From Actinomycetes bacterium (lineage in GTDB: Bacteria > Actinomycetota > Thermoleophilia > Miltoncostaeales > Miltoncostaeaceae): a stretch of 52,082 bases of DNA. The DNA is taken from assembly GCA_024639225.1 (NCBI GenBank), contig JAHEIS010000002.1, forward strand, positions 1 through 52,082. Reading direction: 5' to 3'. Positions 28,382-36,322 of the stretch are shown here, in pieces (position 1 is the stretch's first letter; the number at the start of each line of letters is the position of its first letter). The notes below the pieces were generated by a model, which was not told where the DNA came from, ran no database searches, and saw only the letters and a list, made by a program, of their open reading frames with translations. Position numbers and translations under genes: made by a program.

Positions 28382-29803
28382 TCAGCCGGGGGTGTCGGCG
28401 AAGTTCCCGGACCCCGGGACGTCGCGTTCGGTGAGCCGTCCGTGGAGCGTGCCCACAGCGTTGTAGATGTCGTCCTGGGCGGCCATACGGGTTTTGATCT
28501 TCTCGACCGCGTAGAGGACCGTGGTGTGGTCCCGGCCGCCGAACTCGCGGCCGATGGCGGGCAGTGAGCTGTCGGTCAGCTCGCGGGCGAGATACATGGC
28601 CACCTGACGCGGCGTGACGATCCGGCGCGTCCGCTTCTGGCCGACCAGCTCTGAACGCGAGACGTCGTAGTGGGAGCAGACCTCCTGCTGGATCGTCTCG
28701 ATCGTCAACGGGGCCTCGGCAGCCGGGTAGTACTCGTGGAGGACCTCCCGGGCGAGCTCGACGTTGATCGGGCGGTCCGCGATGGATGAGTGGGCGACGA
28801 CGCGGATCAGGGCACCCTCGAGCGACCGCACGTTGGTCGACACCCGGGAGGCGATGAAGGCGAGCGTGTCGGGATCATGGATCTGGTACCCGTCGGTCTG
28901 GGCCCGCTTGGAGAGGATCGCGATGCGCGTCTCCAGATCCGGGGGCTGGATGTCGGTGATGAGGCCCCACTCGAAGCGTGACCGGAGACGGTCCTCGAGG
29001 GTCTGCAGCGCCTTGGGTGGGCGGTCGCAGGAGATCACGATCTGCTTGCCGCTCTCGTGGAGGGCGTTGAACGTGTGGAAGAACTCCTCCTGGGTCTCCT
29101 CCTTGCCGGCGAGCGACTGGATGTCATCGATGAGCAGGACGTCGGTCGAGCGGTAGCGGTCCTTGAAGGAGCGGATCACGCCCTCGCGCAGCGCCTGGAT
29201 GAACTCGGTCGTGAAGGTCTCGACCGAGACGTAGGTCGCCGACATGCCGGGCTGGTTGTTCGAGACATAGTGGCCGATGGCATGGAGCAGGTGTGTCTTG
29301 CCGAGGCCGACGCCCCCGTAGATGAACAGCGGGTTGTACGCGCAGGCGGGGGACTCGGCTACGGCGAGGGCAGCCGCTTGGGCGAAGCGGTTCGACGGGC
29401 CGGCGACGAAGGTCTCGAAGGTGAACCGGGCCTGCAGCCGGGAGGGTGCGCTGCCAGGTCGGGGCGCGATCTCCTCCGGGGTGGGAGGCGGGGCCTCGGG
29501 TGCTGCCGGCGCGCTCTCGTCGGCGGGCGACACCACCAGCTCCACGACCAGGTCACGTCCGACCACCTCGAAGAACGCGTCGCGCAGGACATCGAGGAAG
29601 CGGCGCTGGATCCATCCCCGCGCGAACTCGGTCTCGACCGCGAGGACGAGGTGCTCCTCGGTCAGCTCCAGGGGACGACTCCGCGCGAACGCCAAGTTGT
29701 ACATCGCTGCGTTGACCGTCGGCCGGAGACGCTCACGGACCTCTTCCCATACCTCGTCGGGGGTTGGTCCGGGGACGGTGTCATCAGTTGCGCCAGTGGT
29801 CAT
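28382..29803 (-). CDS. dnaA: Chromosomal replication initiator DnaA
   Basis: DnaA binds DnaA boxes and opens the origin. The 473-aa protein has an N-terminal helicase-interaction domain (DEVWEEVRERLRPTVN). A Pro/Ala/Glu linker (about 92-122) follows. The AAA+ domain has GGVGLGKT (163-170) and LLIDDIQSL (D226, D227). The C-terminal DNA-binding domain carries the hallmark GREFGGRDHTTVLYAVEKI. The ATG at 29803 has a GAGG a few bases upstream. It starts 23 nt after the ATPase-wHTH gene on the same strand, so the two are probably co-transcribed. Confidence 0.97.
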   Translation of the reverse strand: MTTGATDDTVPGPTPDEVWEEVRERLRPTVNAAMYNLAFARSRPLELTEEHLVLAVETEFARGWIQRRFLDVLRDAFFEVVGRDLVVELVVSPADESAPAAPEAPPPTPEEIAPRPGSAPSRLQARFTFETFVAGPSNRFAQAAALAVAESPACAYNPLFIYGGVGLGKTHLLHAIGHYVSNNQPGMSATYVSVETFTTEFIQALREGVIRSFKDRYRSTDVLLIDDIQSLAGKEETQEEFFHTFNALHESGKQIVISCDRPPKALQTLEDRLRSRFEWGLITDIQPPDLETRIAILSKRAQTDGYQIHDPDTLAFIASRVSTNVRSLEGALIRVVAHSSIADRPINVELAREVLHEYYPAAEAPLTIETIQQEVCSHYDVSRSELVGQKRTRRIVTPRQVAMYLARELTDSSLPAIGREFGGRDHTTVLYAVEKIKTRMAAQDDIYNAVGTLHGRLTERDVPGSGNFADTPG

Positions 29804-29826
29804 GCATGCCTCAGGTGGGAGGTGTT

Positions 29827-30555
29827 CTAGAAGAGTCCGGTGACGGTCGTATCGCCGGCGTCGGTCAGGCGCCGGCGGCCGTCCGGGGTGCGGGCGACCA
29901 GGCCACGGTGTTCCAGCTCGGCGAGCTGGCGGGCGACGACGGCCGCCCCCCGGCCGAGTTCGGCGGCGAGTCCGCGTGCGTCCGCCTCACCCAGCTCGAG
30001 GATGAGCGCCAGAAGGGCTCGTGTCTCGTCGGGGACGATGTCCGGGCCGGGGGCGTCGTCGTCGGGCCCCGCGGGGACGCTGAGCGTCGCGGCCAGTCCG
30101 CCGCCGATGTTCGGCTCCAGCACCAGCGTTCCGCCGCGAGCCTCAGCGAGTCGCGCCGCAGTCGGCAGGCCCGCGCCCACGCCCCGGATGAGGCCGTCGC
30201 CGTCATGGCCGGACGTGAATCCGGGCTCGAGGGCGCGTTCCGGATCCGATATTCCCGGACCCCGATCGCACACCCGGACTTTTCGGCCCCCGTCGAGAAT
30301 CGTCACGACGCCGCCGGCGAAGTCCGCGTGGACGAGGTTCTCGATCAACTCGCGCAGCGCGAGCGCGGGAACGCCGGAGAGATCGGATGCGCGGAGGAAG
30401 AGGTCCTCGATCAGCTCGCCCGGTTCGGCGGCGAAATCCCACACCAGCGGGGGTCCTTGCGCATCCGTCCAGACGGCGAGTCGCGCTCGTCGCTGCCCCT
30501 CGGGGGCACGTGACGGACGGTGGGAATCGAGAGGTGTGAGGGTGTGGGTTGCCAC
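29827..30555 (-). CDS. GHKL ATPase-winged helix protein upstream of dnaA
   Basis: This 242-aa protein appears to have two parts. Residues 60-160 look like a histidine-kinase-type ATP-binding domain, with an N-box LRELIENLVHA (E72, N73), G1-type DRGPGISD (97-104), and RGVGAGLPTAARLAEARGG as the G2 box. The phosphoacceptor helix and sensor parts are missing. Residues about 175-236 (TRALLALILELGEADARGLA, then VARQLAELEHRGLVARTPDG) look like a winged helix. It starts at a GTG with AGGAG upstream, and its stop is 23 nt before dnaA. A role as a nucleotide-sensing regulator near the origin is possible but unproven. Anti-sigma-like kinase is an alternative. Confidence 0.72.
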   Translation of the reverse strand: MATHTLTPLDSHRPSRAPEGQRRARLAVWTDAQGPPLVWDFAAEPGELIEDLFLRASDLSGVPALALRELIENLVHADFAGGVVTILDGGRKVRVCDRGPGISDPERALEPGFTSGHDGDGLIRGVGAGLPTAARLAEARGGTLVLEPNIGGGLAATLSVPAGPDDDAPGPDIVPDETRALLALILELGEADARGLAAELGRGAAVVARQLAELEHRGLVARTPDGRRRLTDAGDTTVTGLF

Positions 30556-30579
30556 GTGCTCCTGCCGCGAAGGGCGGCC

Positions 30580-30585
30580 ACATTA
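30580..30585 (-). promoter_or_regulatory. Possible -10 element of the ATPase-dnaA operon
   Basis: The minus strand reads TAATGT, about 25 nt before the GTG of the ATPase-wHTH gene. A perfect DnaA box (30612-30620) lies just upstream of where the -35 would be, so DnaA could control its own operon. The -35 itself is weak. Confidence 0.35.
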
Positions 30586-30611
30586 CCACCGGGAAAGTTC
30601 TCGTCCGGGCC

Positions 30612-30749
30612 TGTGGACAAACAAGGTCCTTCCCAGCGGGAAAAATCGGAGGTCACTTCATCTCGCCGCGGCGGTCCGAACGTCTCAGTTTGGCTGAGGA
30701 GTAGGCTTTTCGCTCAGTTACCCACAGGCGCATCCACAGGTGTGGACGA
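30612..30749. promoter_or_regulatory. Cluster of four DnaA boxes between the ATPase-dnaA operon and rpmH
   Basis: Four DnaA-type 9-mers fall in 138 bases. TGTGGACAA (30612-30620) is a perfect match to the actinobacterial box TTGTCCACA in reverse. TTACCCACA (30718-30726) matches TTATCCACA in 8/9. GCATCCACA (30730-30738) is 7/9, and TGTGGACGA (30741-30749) is 8/9. The last three are packed within 32 bases and the final two face each other. The region has no gene (30556-30845). It may be part of a two-part origin or an autoregulatory region for dnaA and rpmH. Confidence 0.7.
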
Positions 30750-30779
30750 ACCGGAGACCCACGCGCGGTCGCGAGTTTT

Positions 30780-30788
30780 TGGTATCGT
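30780..30788 (+). promoter_or_regulatory. Possible extended -10 element of rpmH
   Basis: The sequence TGGTATCGT joins a TGN motif to TATCGT, 57 nt before the rpmH GTG. No -35 of note is visible, which suits an extended -10 promoter. The DnaA boxes end about 30 nt upstream, within reach of RNA polymerase. Confidence 0.3.
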
Positions 30789-30845
30789 CGCCGCGGCCGG
30801 AGTCCGCAGGAGACCGGCAGACCCGACCGTGCAGGAGCGGCCCTC

Positions 30846-30980
30846 GTGAAGCGCACATACCAGCCGAATCGGCGGCGCCGCAGCAAGCGCCACGGTTTTC
30901 GTAACCGGATGCAGAGCAAGGCCGGTCGCGCGATCGTCAAGCGGCGCCGCGCGAAGGGCCGCGCCCGGCTCTCGGCCTAG
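30846..30980 (+). CDS. rpmH: 50S ribosomal protein L34
   Basis: L34 is a small, very basic protein of the large ribosomal subunit. The 44 aa read [17 protein letters not shown] and then [20 protein letters not shown], a complete match to the family. It starts at a GTG preceded by GGAG, and its stop TAG directly abuts the rnpA ATG. The rpmH-rnpA-yidD-yidC-jag order is typical at bacterial origins. Confidence 0.96.
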   Translation: MKRTYQPNRRRRSKRHGFRNRMQSKAGRAIVKRRRAKGRARLSA

Positions 30981-31385
30981 ATGGCCGCGAGCCCCGCAGA
31001 CGGCGGGGTGGCGACGCCGCGCCGCCGACGCGCGACCCTCTCGCGCTCGGGTGACTTCGAGGCCGTCTACCAACGGGGCGTGTCTGCCGCCGGTCGTCAT
31101 CTCGTGGTGTACGCCTTCTCTCGCGGCGCGATGGCCGAGGGGTCGGCGCCGCGCCTGGGGCTGTCGGTCTCGCGGAAGGTCGGTGACGCGGTGGCGCGCA
31201 ACCGCGTGAAGCGGGTTCTGCGCGAGCAGTTCGCCGCGCTCGAGCCGGCGCCCGAGGGCGATCTCGATGTCGTCGTGATCGCTCGTCCGGGGGTCGCCGA
31301 GTACATCGACGCGCAGGGATCGGGTGCCCTCGGTGCGCGACTCGAGGAACTGATGGAGCGTGTCCTGGGGAAGGTCCGGGCGTGA
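30981..31385 (+). CDS. rnpA: Ribonuclease P protein component
   Basis: RnpA is the protein partner of the RNase P RNA, which matures tRNA 5' ends. The 134-aa protein begins with a basic Ala/Arg-rich extension, then has TLSRSGDFEAVYQRG. The core signature is LGLSVSRKVGDAVARNRVKR, the RNR motif that contacts tRNA and RNA. It starts at the base after the rpmH stop and overlaps yidD (GTGA). A downstream GTG could be an alternative start. Confidence 0.93.
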   Translation: MAASPADGGVATPRRRRATLSRSGDFEAVYQRGVSAAGRHLVVYAFSRGAMAEGSAPRLGLSVSRKVGDAVARNRVKRVLREQFAALEPAPEGDLDVVVIARPGVAEYIDAQGSGALGARLEELMERVLGKVRA

Positions 31386-31612
31386 GAGCCCTTGCCGTCG
31401 CCCCGATACGGGCCTACCAGCGGTGGATCTCGCCGATGTTCGGCAGGCGCTGTCGTTACCACCCCACCTGTTCCCAGTATGCGGTAGATGCAATTCAGGA
31501 ATATGGAATCTTGAGAGGCCTCACGCTCGCCGCCTGGCGCTTGCTGCGCTGCAACCCCTGGAGCCGGGGCGGCGTGGACTACGCACATGACCAAGCGGTG
31601 TTCCGGGCATGA
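31382..31612 (+). CDS. yidD: Membrane protein insertion efficiency factor YidD
   Basis: This 76-aa protein has the conserved IRAYQRWISPMFGRRCRYHP segment, the CxxYPxCSxYA-like HPTCSQYAVDAI motif and RLLRCNPWSRGGVD. YidD is a small membrane-associated protein that aids insertion by YidC. GTG start overlaps the rnpA stop, and its stop overlaps the yidC start (ATGA). The tight coupling fits one rnpA-yidD-yidC message. Confidence 0.95.
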   Translation: MRALAVAPIRAYQRWISPMFGRRCRYHPTCSQYAVDAIQEYGILRGLTLAAWRLLRCNPWSRGGVDYAHDQAVFRA

Positions 31613-32616
31613 ATCCGTGGACCCTGCTCCAGGACTTCCTCCGGAACTCCCTCGATTTCCTGCACGAGGACCTGAGCCTCACCTACGGCTGGGCGATCGT
31701 GATTCTCACGATCCTCGTACGGATCGTCCTGCTTCCGCTCGTGGTGAAGCAGTACAGCTCGATGCGGGCGATGCAGTCGATCGCGCCCGAGCTGAAGGAG
31801 ATCCAGGCCAAGCACAAGGGCGATCGCCAGAAGCTCAATGAGGAGATGATGCGGCTCTACCAGGAGCGCGGGGTCAACCCGTTCGCCTCCTGTCTGCCGC
31901 TGGTCGCGCAGCTCCCGATCTTCTTCGCGCTGTACTGGGTACTCCGGGACTTCTCTCGGGATGCCGTCTCCGTGGAGACCGGCGACCTCTCGTTCATGTG
32001 GCTGATCAGCGACATCACCCTCGACCTCGCGGATCTCGGACTGGCTGGACTGCTCATGGCGAGCGTCTACGCTCTGTCCCAGCTGCTGTCGACCGAACTC
32101 ACGATGAACGCCAGCACGCCGCCCACACAGCGGCGGATCTTCCGGATCATGCCGGTGGCGATCCTCCTGGGGATCTACCTCTACCCGTTCCCCGCCGGCC
32201 TGCTCGTCTACTGGGTGACCACCAACTTGTGGACCGCCGGTCAGCAGCTCGTCATGCGCCACCGGCTCGGCCTGGCGCCGACGCCCCAAGCGGGTCCGAC
32301 CAACGCGACTGGCGGGAAGGGGTCGCGGACTCCGGCGCGTGACGGCGCTGCCGCGGTGGTCGAGCCCGGAGACGAGCCTGCGGCCGAGGGCGGCGGAGAG
32401 GGGGCGGACGCGCCGCCGTCGGTCGAGGTCGGCGACGGTGGAAACGGCTCCGGCGGGGACCAGGGCGGAGATGGGTCCGGCGAGGGCAGGGGCGCGGGGA
32501 CCAAGGACGCCAAGTCATCGGGGCACGGGAACCGCAACGGCAAGAAGCGCTCGACGCCGCGGGGGCGCAAGGGCAAGGGTGGCGGCCGGCGACGGCCCGC
32601 GCGCCGGCGGAGGTAG
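31609..32616 (+). CDS. yidC: Membrane protein insertase YidC
   Basis: YidC inserts membrane proteins, alone or with SecYEG. The 335-aa protein has the core five-helix fold: TYGWAIVILTILVRIVLLPL, a cytoplasmic hairpin with coiled coil (RAMQSIAPELKEIQAKHKGD), SCLPLVAQLPIFFALYWVLR and later helices ending LYPFPAGLLVYWVTTNLWT. The Arg in the first helix (LVRIVLLP) is the conserved hydrophilic-groove residue. It lacks the large periplasmic domain of the E. coli protein. A long C-terminal tail (about 225-335) is Gly/Glu-rich and then strongly basic, of ribosome-binding type. Confidence 0.95.
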   Translation: MNPWTLLQDFLRNSLDFLHEDLSLTYGWAIVILTILVRIVLLPLVVKQYSSMRAMQSIAPELKEIQAKHKGDRQKLNEEMMRLYQERGVNPFASCLPLVAQLPIFFALYWVLRDFSRDAVSVETGDLSFMWLISDITLDLADLGLAGLLMASVYALSQLLSTELTMNASTPPTQRRIFRIMPVAILLGIYLYPFPAGLLVYWVTTNLWTAGQQLVMRHRLGLAPTPQAGPTNATGGKGSRTPARDGAAAVVEPGDEPAAEGGGEGADAPPSVEVGDGGNGSGGDQGGDGSGEGRGAGTKDAKSSGHGNRNGKKRSTPRGRKGKGGGRRRPARRRR

Positions 32617-32625
32617 ACTGGGACC

Positions 32626-33114
32626 GTGAGCGACGAGAACTCCGAGCAGATTGACGGGCCGGAGCCCGAGGACTTGGCGGGCGACCTGATCGAGGTGCTC
32701 CTCGACGGTTTCGACCTCGACGGGGACATCGAGACCGGCACGGACGAGGATGAGATCGTCCGGGTCCGGGTGGTGGGAGGCGACAACGACGCCCTCATCG
32801 GCGAGGGTGGCAAGACCATCAACGCGATCCAGTATCTGGTCGCGCACACGCTCACCCGGCGCACCGGTCACCATCGGACGGTCGTCGACGTCGGCGACTA
32901 TCGCGATCGCCGGGAGGCGGCCCTCAAGGCGCTTGCGGGCCGAGCGGCAGCGGAGGCCATCGAGCACTCCGAGGAGATCGAGCTCGATGCGATGAACCCC
33001 GCCGAGCGCCGGATCGTCCACATGGAGCTCAAGGAGATCGGCGGGGTCGAGAGCCGGAGTGAGGGGGAGGAGCCCCACCGGCGGATCGTGGTCGTTCCGG
33101 GGGAGGACGACTGA
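32626..33114 (+). CDS. jag: Jag/KhpB-type RNA-binding protein (KH and R3H domains)
   Basis: This 162-aa protein has a KH domain with the GxxG loop, IGEGGKTINAIQYLVAHTL, and an R3H domain (LDAMNPAERRIVHMELKE). The N-terminal part is acidic. Jag/KhpB proteins bind RNA with KhpA and influence division and cell-wall synthesis. The GTG start at 32626 is 9 nt after yidC. A 97-nt gap with three parS-like sites separates it from rsmG. Confidence 0.9.
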   Translation: MSDENSEQIDGPEPEDLAGDLIEVLLDGFDLDGDIETGTDEDEIVRVRVVGGDNDALIGEGGKTINAIQYLVAHTLTRRTGHHRTVVDVGDYRDRREAALKALAGRAAAEAIEHSEEIELDAMNPAERRIVHMELKEIGGVESRSEGEEPHRRIVVVPGEDD

Positions 33115-33129
33115 CGGGAGTGAGTCGCA

Positions 33130-33205
33130 TGTTCCCCGTGGAACATGCACGGCGTCGGATGTTCCCCGTGGAACATCACATACGTGGGGAGTTCCCCGTG
33201 GAAAA
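33130..33205 (+). repeat. parS: Three parS-like sites at exact 30 bp intervals
   Basis: Sites 1 (33130-33145) and 2 (33160-33175) are identical, TGTTCCCCGTGGAACA. Site 3 (33190-33205) is AGTTCCCCGTGGAAAA. Both arms (TGTTCC and GGAACA) match the parS family (consensus TGTTtCACGTGAAACA), with CCGT in place of ACGT in the centre and a C/G step in each arm. Start-to-start spacing is 30 bp both times, close to three helical turns, so the sites would face the same side of the DNA. They lie between jag and rsmG, 0.7-1.5 kb from parA and parB. The spacer bases between sites are not alike. Confidence 0.8.
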
Positions 33206-33211
33206 CGCGCT

Positions 33212-33910
33212 GTGGACGTCACGCCGGCCGCGCTGATCCAGCGCCTCGCCGCTGCGGGCCTTGCCGTTCCCGCCCCGGTCGCCCGCCGGCTTCTCGACGT
33301 GCTTGACGCCGCCGGCCGGGAGAGGCAGAACCTCACTCGAATCACCGACCGCGGGGACGCTTTTGAGCGCCACCTGGTCGACTCACTTCTCAGCGCGACG
33401 CTTCCAGCCGTGCGCCGCTCCGACGGGCCGATCGCGGACGTGGGCAGCGGCATCGGCTTCCCCGGGCTCGCGCTCGCCGCCGTCTTTCCGGACAGAGCCG
33501 TGCATCTCATCGAGTCCGAGAAACGAAAAGCCGACTGGCTGTCCCGGGCCGCCGCCGACTTCCCTAACGTTCGCGTCGTGTCCGAGCGGTCCGAAGATCT
33601 TGCGCGCAGGCATCGCGGGGAGTTCGCTCTCGCGGTCGCCCGTGCTCTGGGCCCGGCACCCGTCGCGCTCGAGCTCTGCGCTCCGCTCGTCGGTGCCAAC
33701 GGGCATGTCATCCTCTGGCGCTCCGGCGGCGATGACACGGCCGCCTCCGACCCGGCCGCCGAGGCCCTCGGCCTCGCCCCTCCCGAGATCTGTCCCTACG
33801 CACCGTTTCCCGGCGCCGAGCGCCACTACGCCGTCTACTCACGACGCGAACCGACACCGAGCCGCTTCCCGCGGCGTCCGGGCCGCGCGTCCAAGCAGCC
33901 GCTCGCGTGA
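33212..33910 (+). CDS. rsmG: 16S rRNA (guanine(527)-N7)-methyltransferase RsmG
   Basis: This enzyme methylates G527 of 16S rRNA (E. coli numbering) with S-adenosylmethionine. The 232-aa protein has a helical N-terminal part, NLTRITDRGDAFERHLVDSL, the SAM-binding IADVGSGIGFPGLALA, and the acidic-strand residue in HLIESEKRKADWL. The GTG at 33212 gives a normal length, but the upstream region is taken by a parS-like site (ends 33205) and has no clear Shine-Dalgarno. ParB bound there could affect its translation or transcription. The stop overlaps parA (GTGA). Confidence 0.9.
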   Translation: MDVTPAALIQRLAAAGLAVPAPVARRLLDVLDAAGRERQNLTRITDRGDAFERHLVDSLLSATLPAVRRSDGPIADVGSGIGFPGLALAAVFPDRAVHLIESEKRKADWLSRAAADFPNVRVVSERSEDLARRHRGEFALAVARALGPAPVALELCAPLVGANGHVILWRSGGDDTAASDPAAEALGLAPPEICPYAPFPGAERHYAVYSRREPTPSRFPRRPGRASKQPLA

Positions 33911-34659
33911 TCTACGCTGTCGCAAACCAGAAGGGCGGCGTCGGCAAGACAACGACCGCCGTCAACCTCGCCGCCTGCCTGGCGGAGTCGGGCGAGAAGA
34001 TCCTCCTGGTCGACATGGACCCGCAGGCCAACGCGACCAGCGGTCTGGGAATCAACCCGCGCGAGGCCCCGGGAAGCGAGGCGGTCCTCTTGGACGGCGC
34101 TGACCCTCGGAGTCTGATCCTCTCCACCGACGTCCCCCGGATGGATCTGCTCCCTTCCACGCCGGATCTCGCGGCCGGCGCGATCGAGCTGCCGGCGCTG
34201 GCGGAGCGGGAGTTCCTCCTGAAACGCGGCCTGGACCTCATCGACCCCGACTACGATCGGGTCTTCATCGACTGCCCCCCGACCCTCGATCTCCTTACGG
34301 TGAACGCCCTCGTGGCAGCACACCGGGTGATCGTCCCCGTCCAGTGCGAGTACTACGCGCTCGAGGGCCTGTCGGGGCTCCTCGAGACCATCGCGGCCGT
34401 TCGGGAGCGGCTGAACCCCGGGCTCCGGGTCGCCGGTCTGGTCCTCACGATGCACGACCCGCGTACCCGGGTCAGCGGTGAGGTCATCACTGAAGTACGT
34501 CGGCATTTTCCCGATATTGCATTCCGTACCATTGTTCCCCGTAACGTGCGGCTCGCCGAGGCGCCGTCGCACGGGCAGCCGGTGATCCGCTACGACCCGC
34601 ACTGCGTGGGCGCCGACGCCTATTTCGATCTCGCCAAGGAGGTCCGCAGTCGTGAGTGA
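33907..34659 (+). CDS. parA: Chromosome-partitioning ATPase ParA (Soj)
   Basis: ParA is a nucleoid-binding Walker ATPase that moves ParB-parS complexes. The 250-aa protein has the deviant Walker A QKGGVGKTT with its signature lysine (KGGVGK), Walker A' LLVDMDPQANATS and Walker B VFIDCPPTLDLL. It is the chromosomal short form, without an N-terminal DNA-binding extension. It starts at a GTG that overlaps rsmG, and parB overlaps its end by 8 nt. Confidence 0.96.
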   Translation: MIYAVANQKGGVGKTTTAVNLAACLAESGEKILLVDMDPQANATSGLGINPREAPGSEAVLLDGADPRSLILSTDVPRMDLLPSTPDLAAGAIELPALAEREFLLKRGLDLIDPDYDRVFIDCPPTLDLLTVNALVAAHRVIVPVQCEYYALEGLSGLLETIAAVRERLNPGLRVAGLVLTMHDPRTRVSGEVITEVRRHFPDIAFRTIVPRNVRLAEAPSHGQPVIRYDPHCVGADAYFDLAKEVRSRE

Positions 34660-35539
34660 ACGGCGTCGCAGTCTCGGACGGGGGCTGTCCGCCCTCATGG
34701 GCGACGAGGCCCCGGTCGAGGCCGGGGACATCCCGCCGGACTCCGGTACGAAGTCCGGCGATGACGTTCTCCGTCGCCTACCACTGGACGACATCCAGCC
34801 GAACCCGGACCAACCCCGGGTCCGGATCGAGCCGGAGGCCCTCGCCGCGCTGGCATCGTCGATTGCCGCCCGGGGCGTTATCCAGCCGCTCGTCGTCCGC
34901 CCGGTCCCCGGTGGCACATGGGAGATCATCGCCGGCGAGCGACGGTGGAGGGCCGCCCGACAGGCCGGCCTGACACATGTCCCGGCGCTGATCCGGCCGG
35001 CCGATGCCCGCGAGCGCCTCGAGCTCGCCCTCGTCGAGAACGCGGTTCGGGCCGATCTCGATCCGATGGAGCTCGCCAACGCCTGCGCGACGCTCGTCGA
35101 GGACTTCGGCCAGACCCATCAGGCGGTCGCGGACACGATCGGGCGGAGTCGACCCGGCGTGTCAAACCTCGTCCGGCTCCTGGAGCTACCGGACCCGGTC
35201 CAGCGGCTCGTCTCCGACGGGGCACTGACGGAGGGTCACGGCAAAGCGATCCTCGCGGTCGACGGTGCGGCGGCCCGTATGCGCCTGGCCCAGGAGGCCG
35301 TCTCCGACGGACTGTCAGTCCGCGACGTCGAGCGTCGCGCGGCTGAGGACCGGCCCCGTGCCCGCCGGAGTCGGCGCACGACCCCCGCGTGGGGCGACGA
35401 GGCGATCGAGGTGTTCGGCGCCGCTCTGGACACTCCCGCCCGGGTGCGCTCCGGGCCACGGGGCTCTGCAGTGGTCGAGTTACGATTCGCCGACGAGGAC
35501 GCCCTCCGGGCCACCCTCGAGAGGCTGCGGCGGCTGTGA
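34652..35539 (+). CDS. parB: Chromosome-partitioning protein ParB (Spo0J)
   Basis: ParB binds parS, hydrolyses CTP and slides along DNA. The 295-aa protein starts with basic RRRSLGRGLSALMGD, a segment that contacts ParA. It then has the CTP-binding domain with the hallmark GERRWRAARQAGL (95-107), the helix-turn-helix with RSRPGVSNLVRLLELPD and LTEGHGKAILA, and a C-terminal dimerisation region. The gene ends 14 nt before the convergent response-regulator gene. Confidence 0.96.
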   Translation: MSERRRSLGRGLSALMGDEAPVEAGDIPPDSGTKSGDDVLRRLPLDDIQPNPDQPRVRIEPEALAALASSIAARGVIQPLVVRPVPGGTWEIIAGERRWRAARQAGLTHVPALIRPADARERLELALVENAVRADLDPMELANACATLVEDFGQTHQAVADTIGRSRPGVSNLVRLLELPDPVQRLVSDGALTEGHGKAILAVDGAAARMRLAQEAVSDGLSVRDVERRAAEDRPRARRSRRTTPAWGDEAIEVFGAALDTPARVRSGPRGSAVVELRFADEDALRATLERLRRL

Positions 35540-35553
35540 CGCGCCGTCGGCCG

Positions 35554-36219
35554 CTAGTGGATCAGCGACTGGCGGATGCCGATGGCGACCGCCTGGGTGC
35601 GGTGCTCGGCGTCCAGCTTGGCGAGGATGTGCTTGACGTGTGTCTTGACCGTCTCGACGGAGAGCACGAGCCGTTCTGAGACCTCGCGGTTCGAGCAGCC
35701 GTCAGCGAGGAGCTGCAGGATCTCGCGCTCGCGGGCGCTGAGAACGCTGTCGTTGCGGGGGCGTGACAGTTGTCGGAGGAAGTCTGGCGCGAGCCGAGGC
35801 TCCACATAGGGCTCGCCGCCGTGGACCTGGTGGATCGCCCCGATGAGCGCTTCCCCGCCGGCCTCCTTGAGGACGAAACCGTGGGCGCCGGCATCGAGTG
35901 CCTCCCAGAGAAGGTCCTCGTCAGCGTAGGCCGTGAAGATGATGACCTTGACCCGCGAGTCGTCCGCCAGGATCGACGTCATCGCCTCGACCCCGGACAT
36001 CTCTGGCAGGCGCGCGTCCATCAGGACGACGTCCGGCCGGCGCCGCGGGACGAGGGCGATGGCCTCCTCGCCGGTCTGGGCCTCTCCGACGACCAGTAGG
36101 CGCTCATCTTCGGCGAGGATCCGCCTCAGGCCTTCCCGCACGACGGCATGGTCATCCACGATCAGAAGGCTCAGGGCCTCCGACCCGGCATCCTCCGGGG
36201 CGCTTTCACTGCGGGGCAT
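35554..36219 (-). CDS. NarL/FixJ-family response regulator
   Basis: This 221-aa two-component regulator has an N-terminal receiver domain: LLIVDDHAVVREGL with the acidic pair, phospho-acceptor D68 in DVVLMDARLPEMSG, and a conserved KEAGG Lys. The C-terminal LuxR-type helix-turn-helix is LSAREREILQLLADGCSNRE, then SVETVKTHVKHILAKL. It probably dimerises and binds DNA when phosphorylated. No histidine kinase is adjacent, so it is an orphan here. The start is 29 nt downstream of the tRNA gene on the same strand, so read-through from the tRNA promoter is possible. Confidence 0.93.
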   Translation of the reverse strand: MPRSESAPEDAGSEALSLLIVDDHAVVREGLRRILAEDERLLVVGEAQTGEEAIALVPRRRPDVVLMDARLPEMSGVEAMTSILADDSRVKVIIFTAYADEDLLWEALDAGAHGFVLKEAGGEALIGAIHQVHGGEPYVEPRLAPDFLRQLSRPRNDSVLSAREREILQLLADGCSNREVSERLVLSVETVKTHVKHILAKLDAEHRTQAVAIGIRQSLIH

Positions 36220-36248
36220 CGGCGCAGTCCTGCGGGAAATGGTGTGAG

Positions 36249-36322
36249 TGGGCGATCCTGGACTCGAACCAGGGACCTCATCCTTATCAGAGATGCGCTC
36301 TAACCAGCTGAGCTAATCGCCC
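36249..36322 (-). tRNA. tRNA-Ile, anticodon GAT
   Basis: The 74-nt cloverleaf is complete. The acceptor stem GGGCGAT pairs with ATCGCCC (discriminator A). The D-arm is TAGCTCAGCTGGTTAGAGC, the anticodon arm is CATCT-CTGATAA-GGATG with anticodon GAT, and the T-arm is CCTGGTTCGAGTCCAGG. CCA is not encoded (the next bases are CTC). It is a single gene, not part of an rRNA operon in this window. Confidence 0.95.

Noticed and set aside
34531-34546. TGTTCCCCGT-like half of a parS site inside parA
   Set aside because: Only one arm is present, the other arm does not match, and the bases encode a normal ParA stretch. Probably chance.
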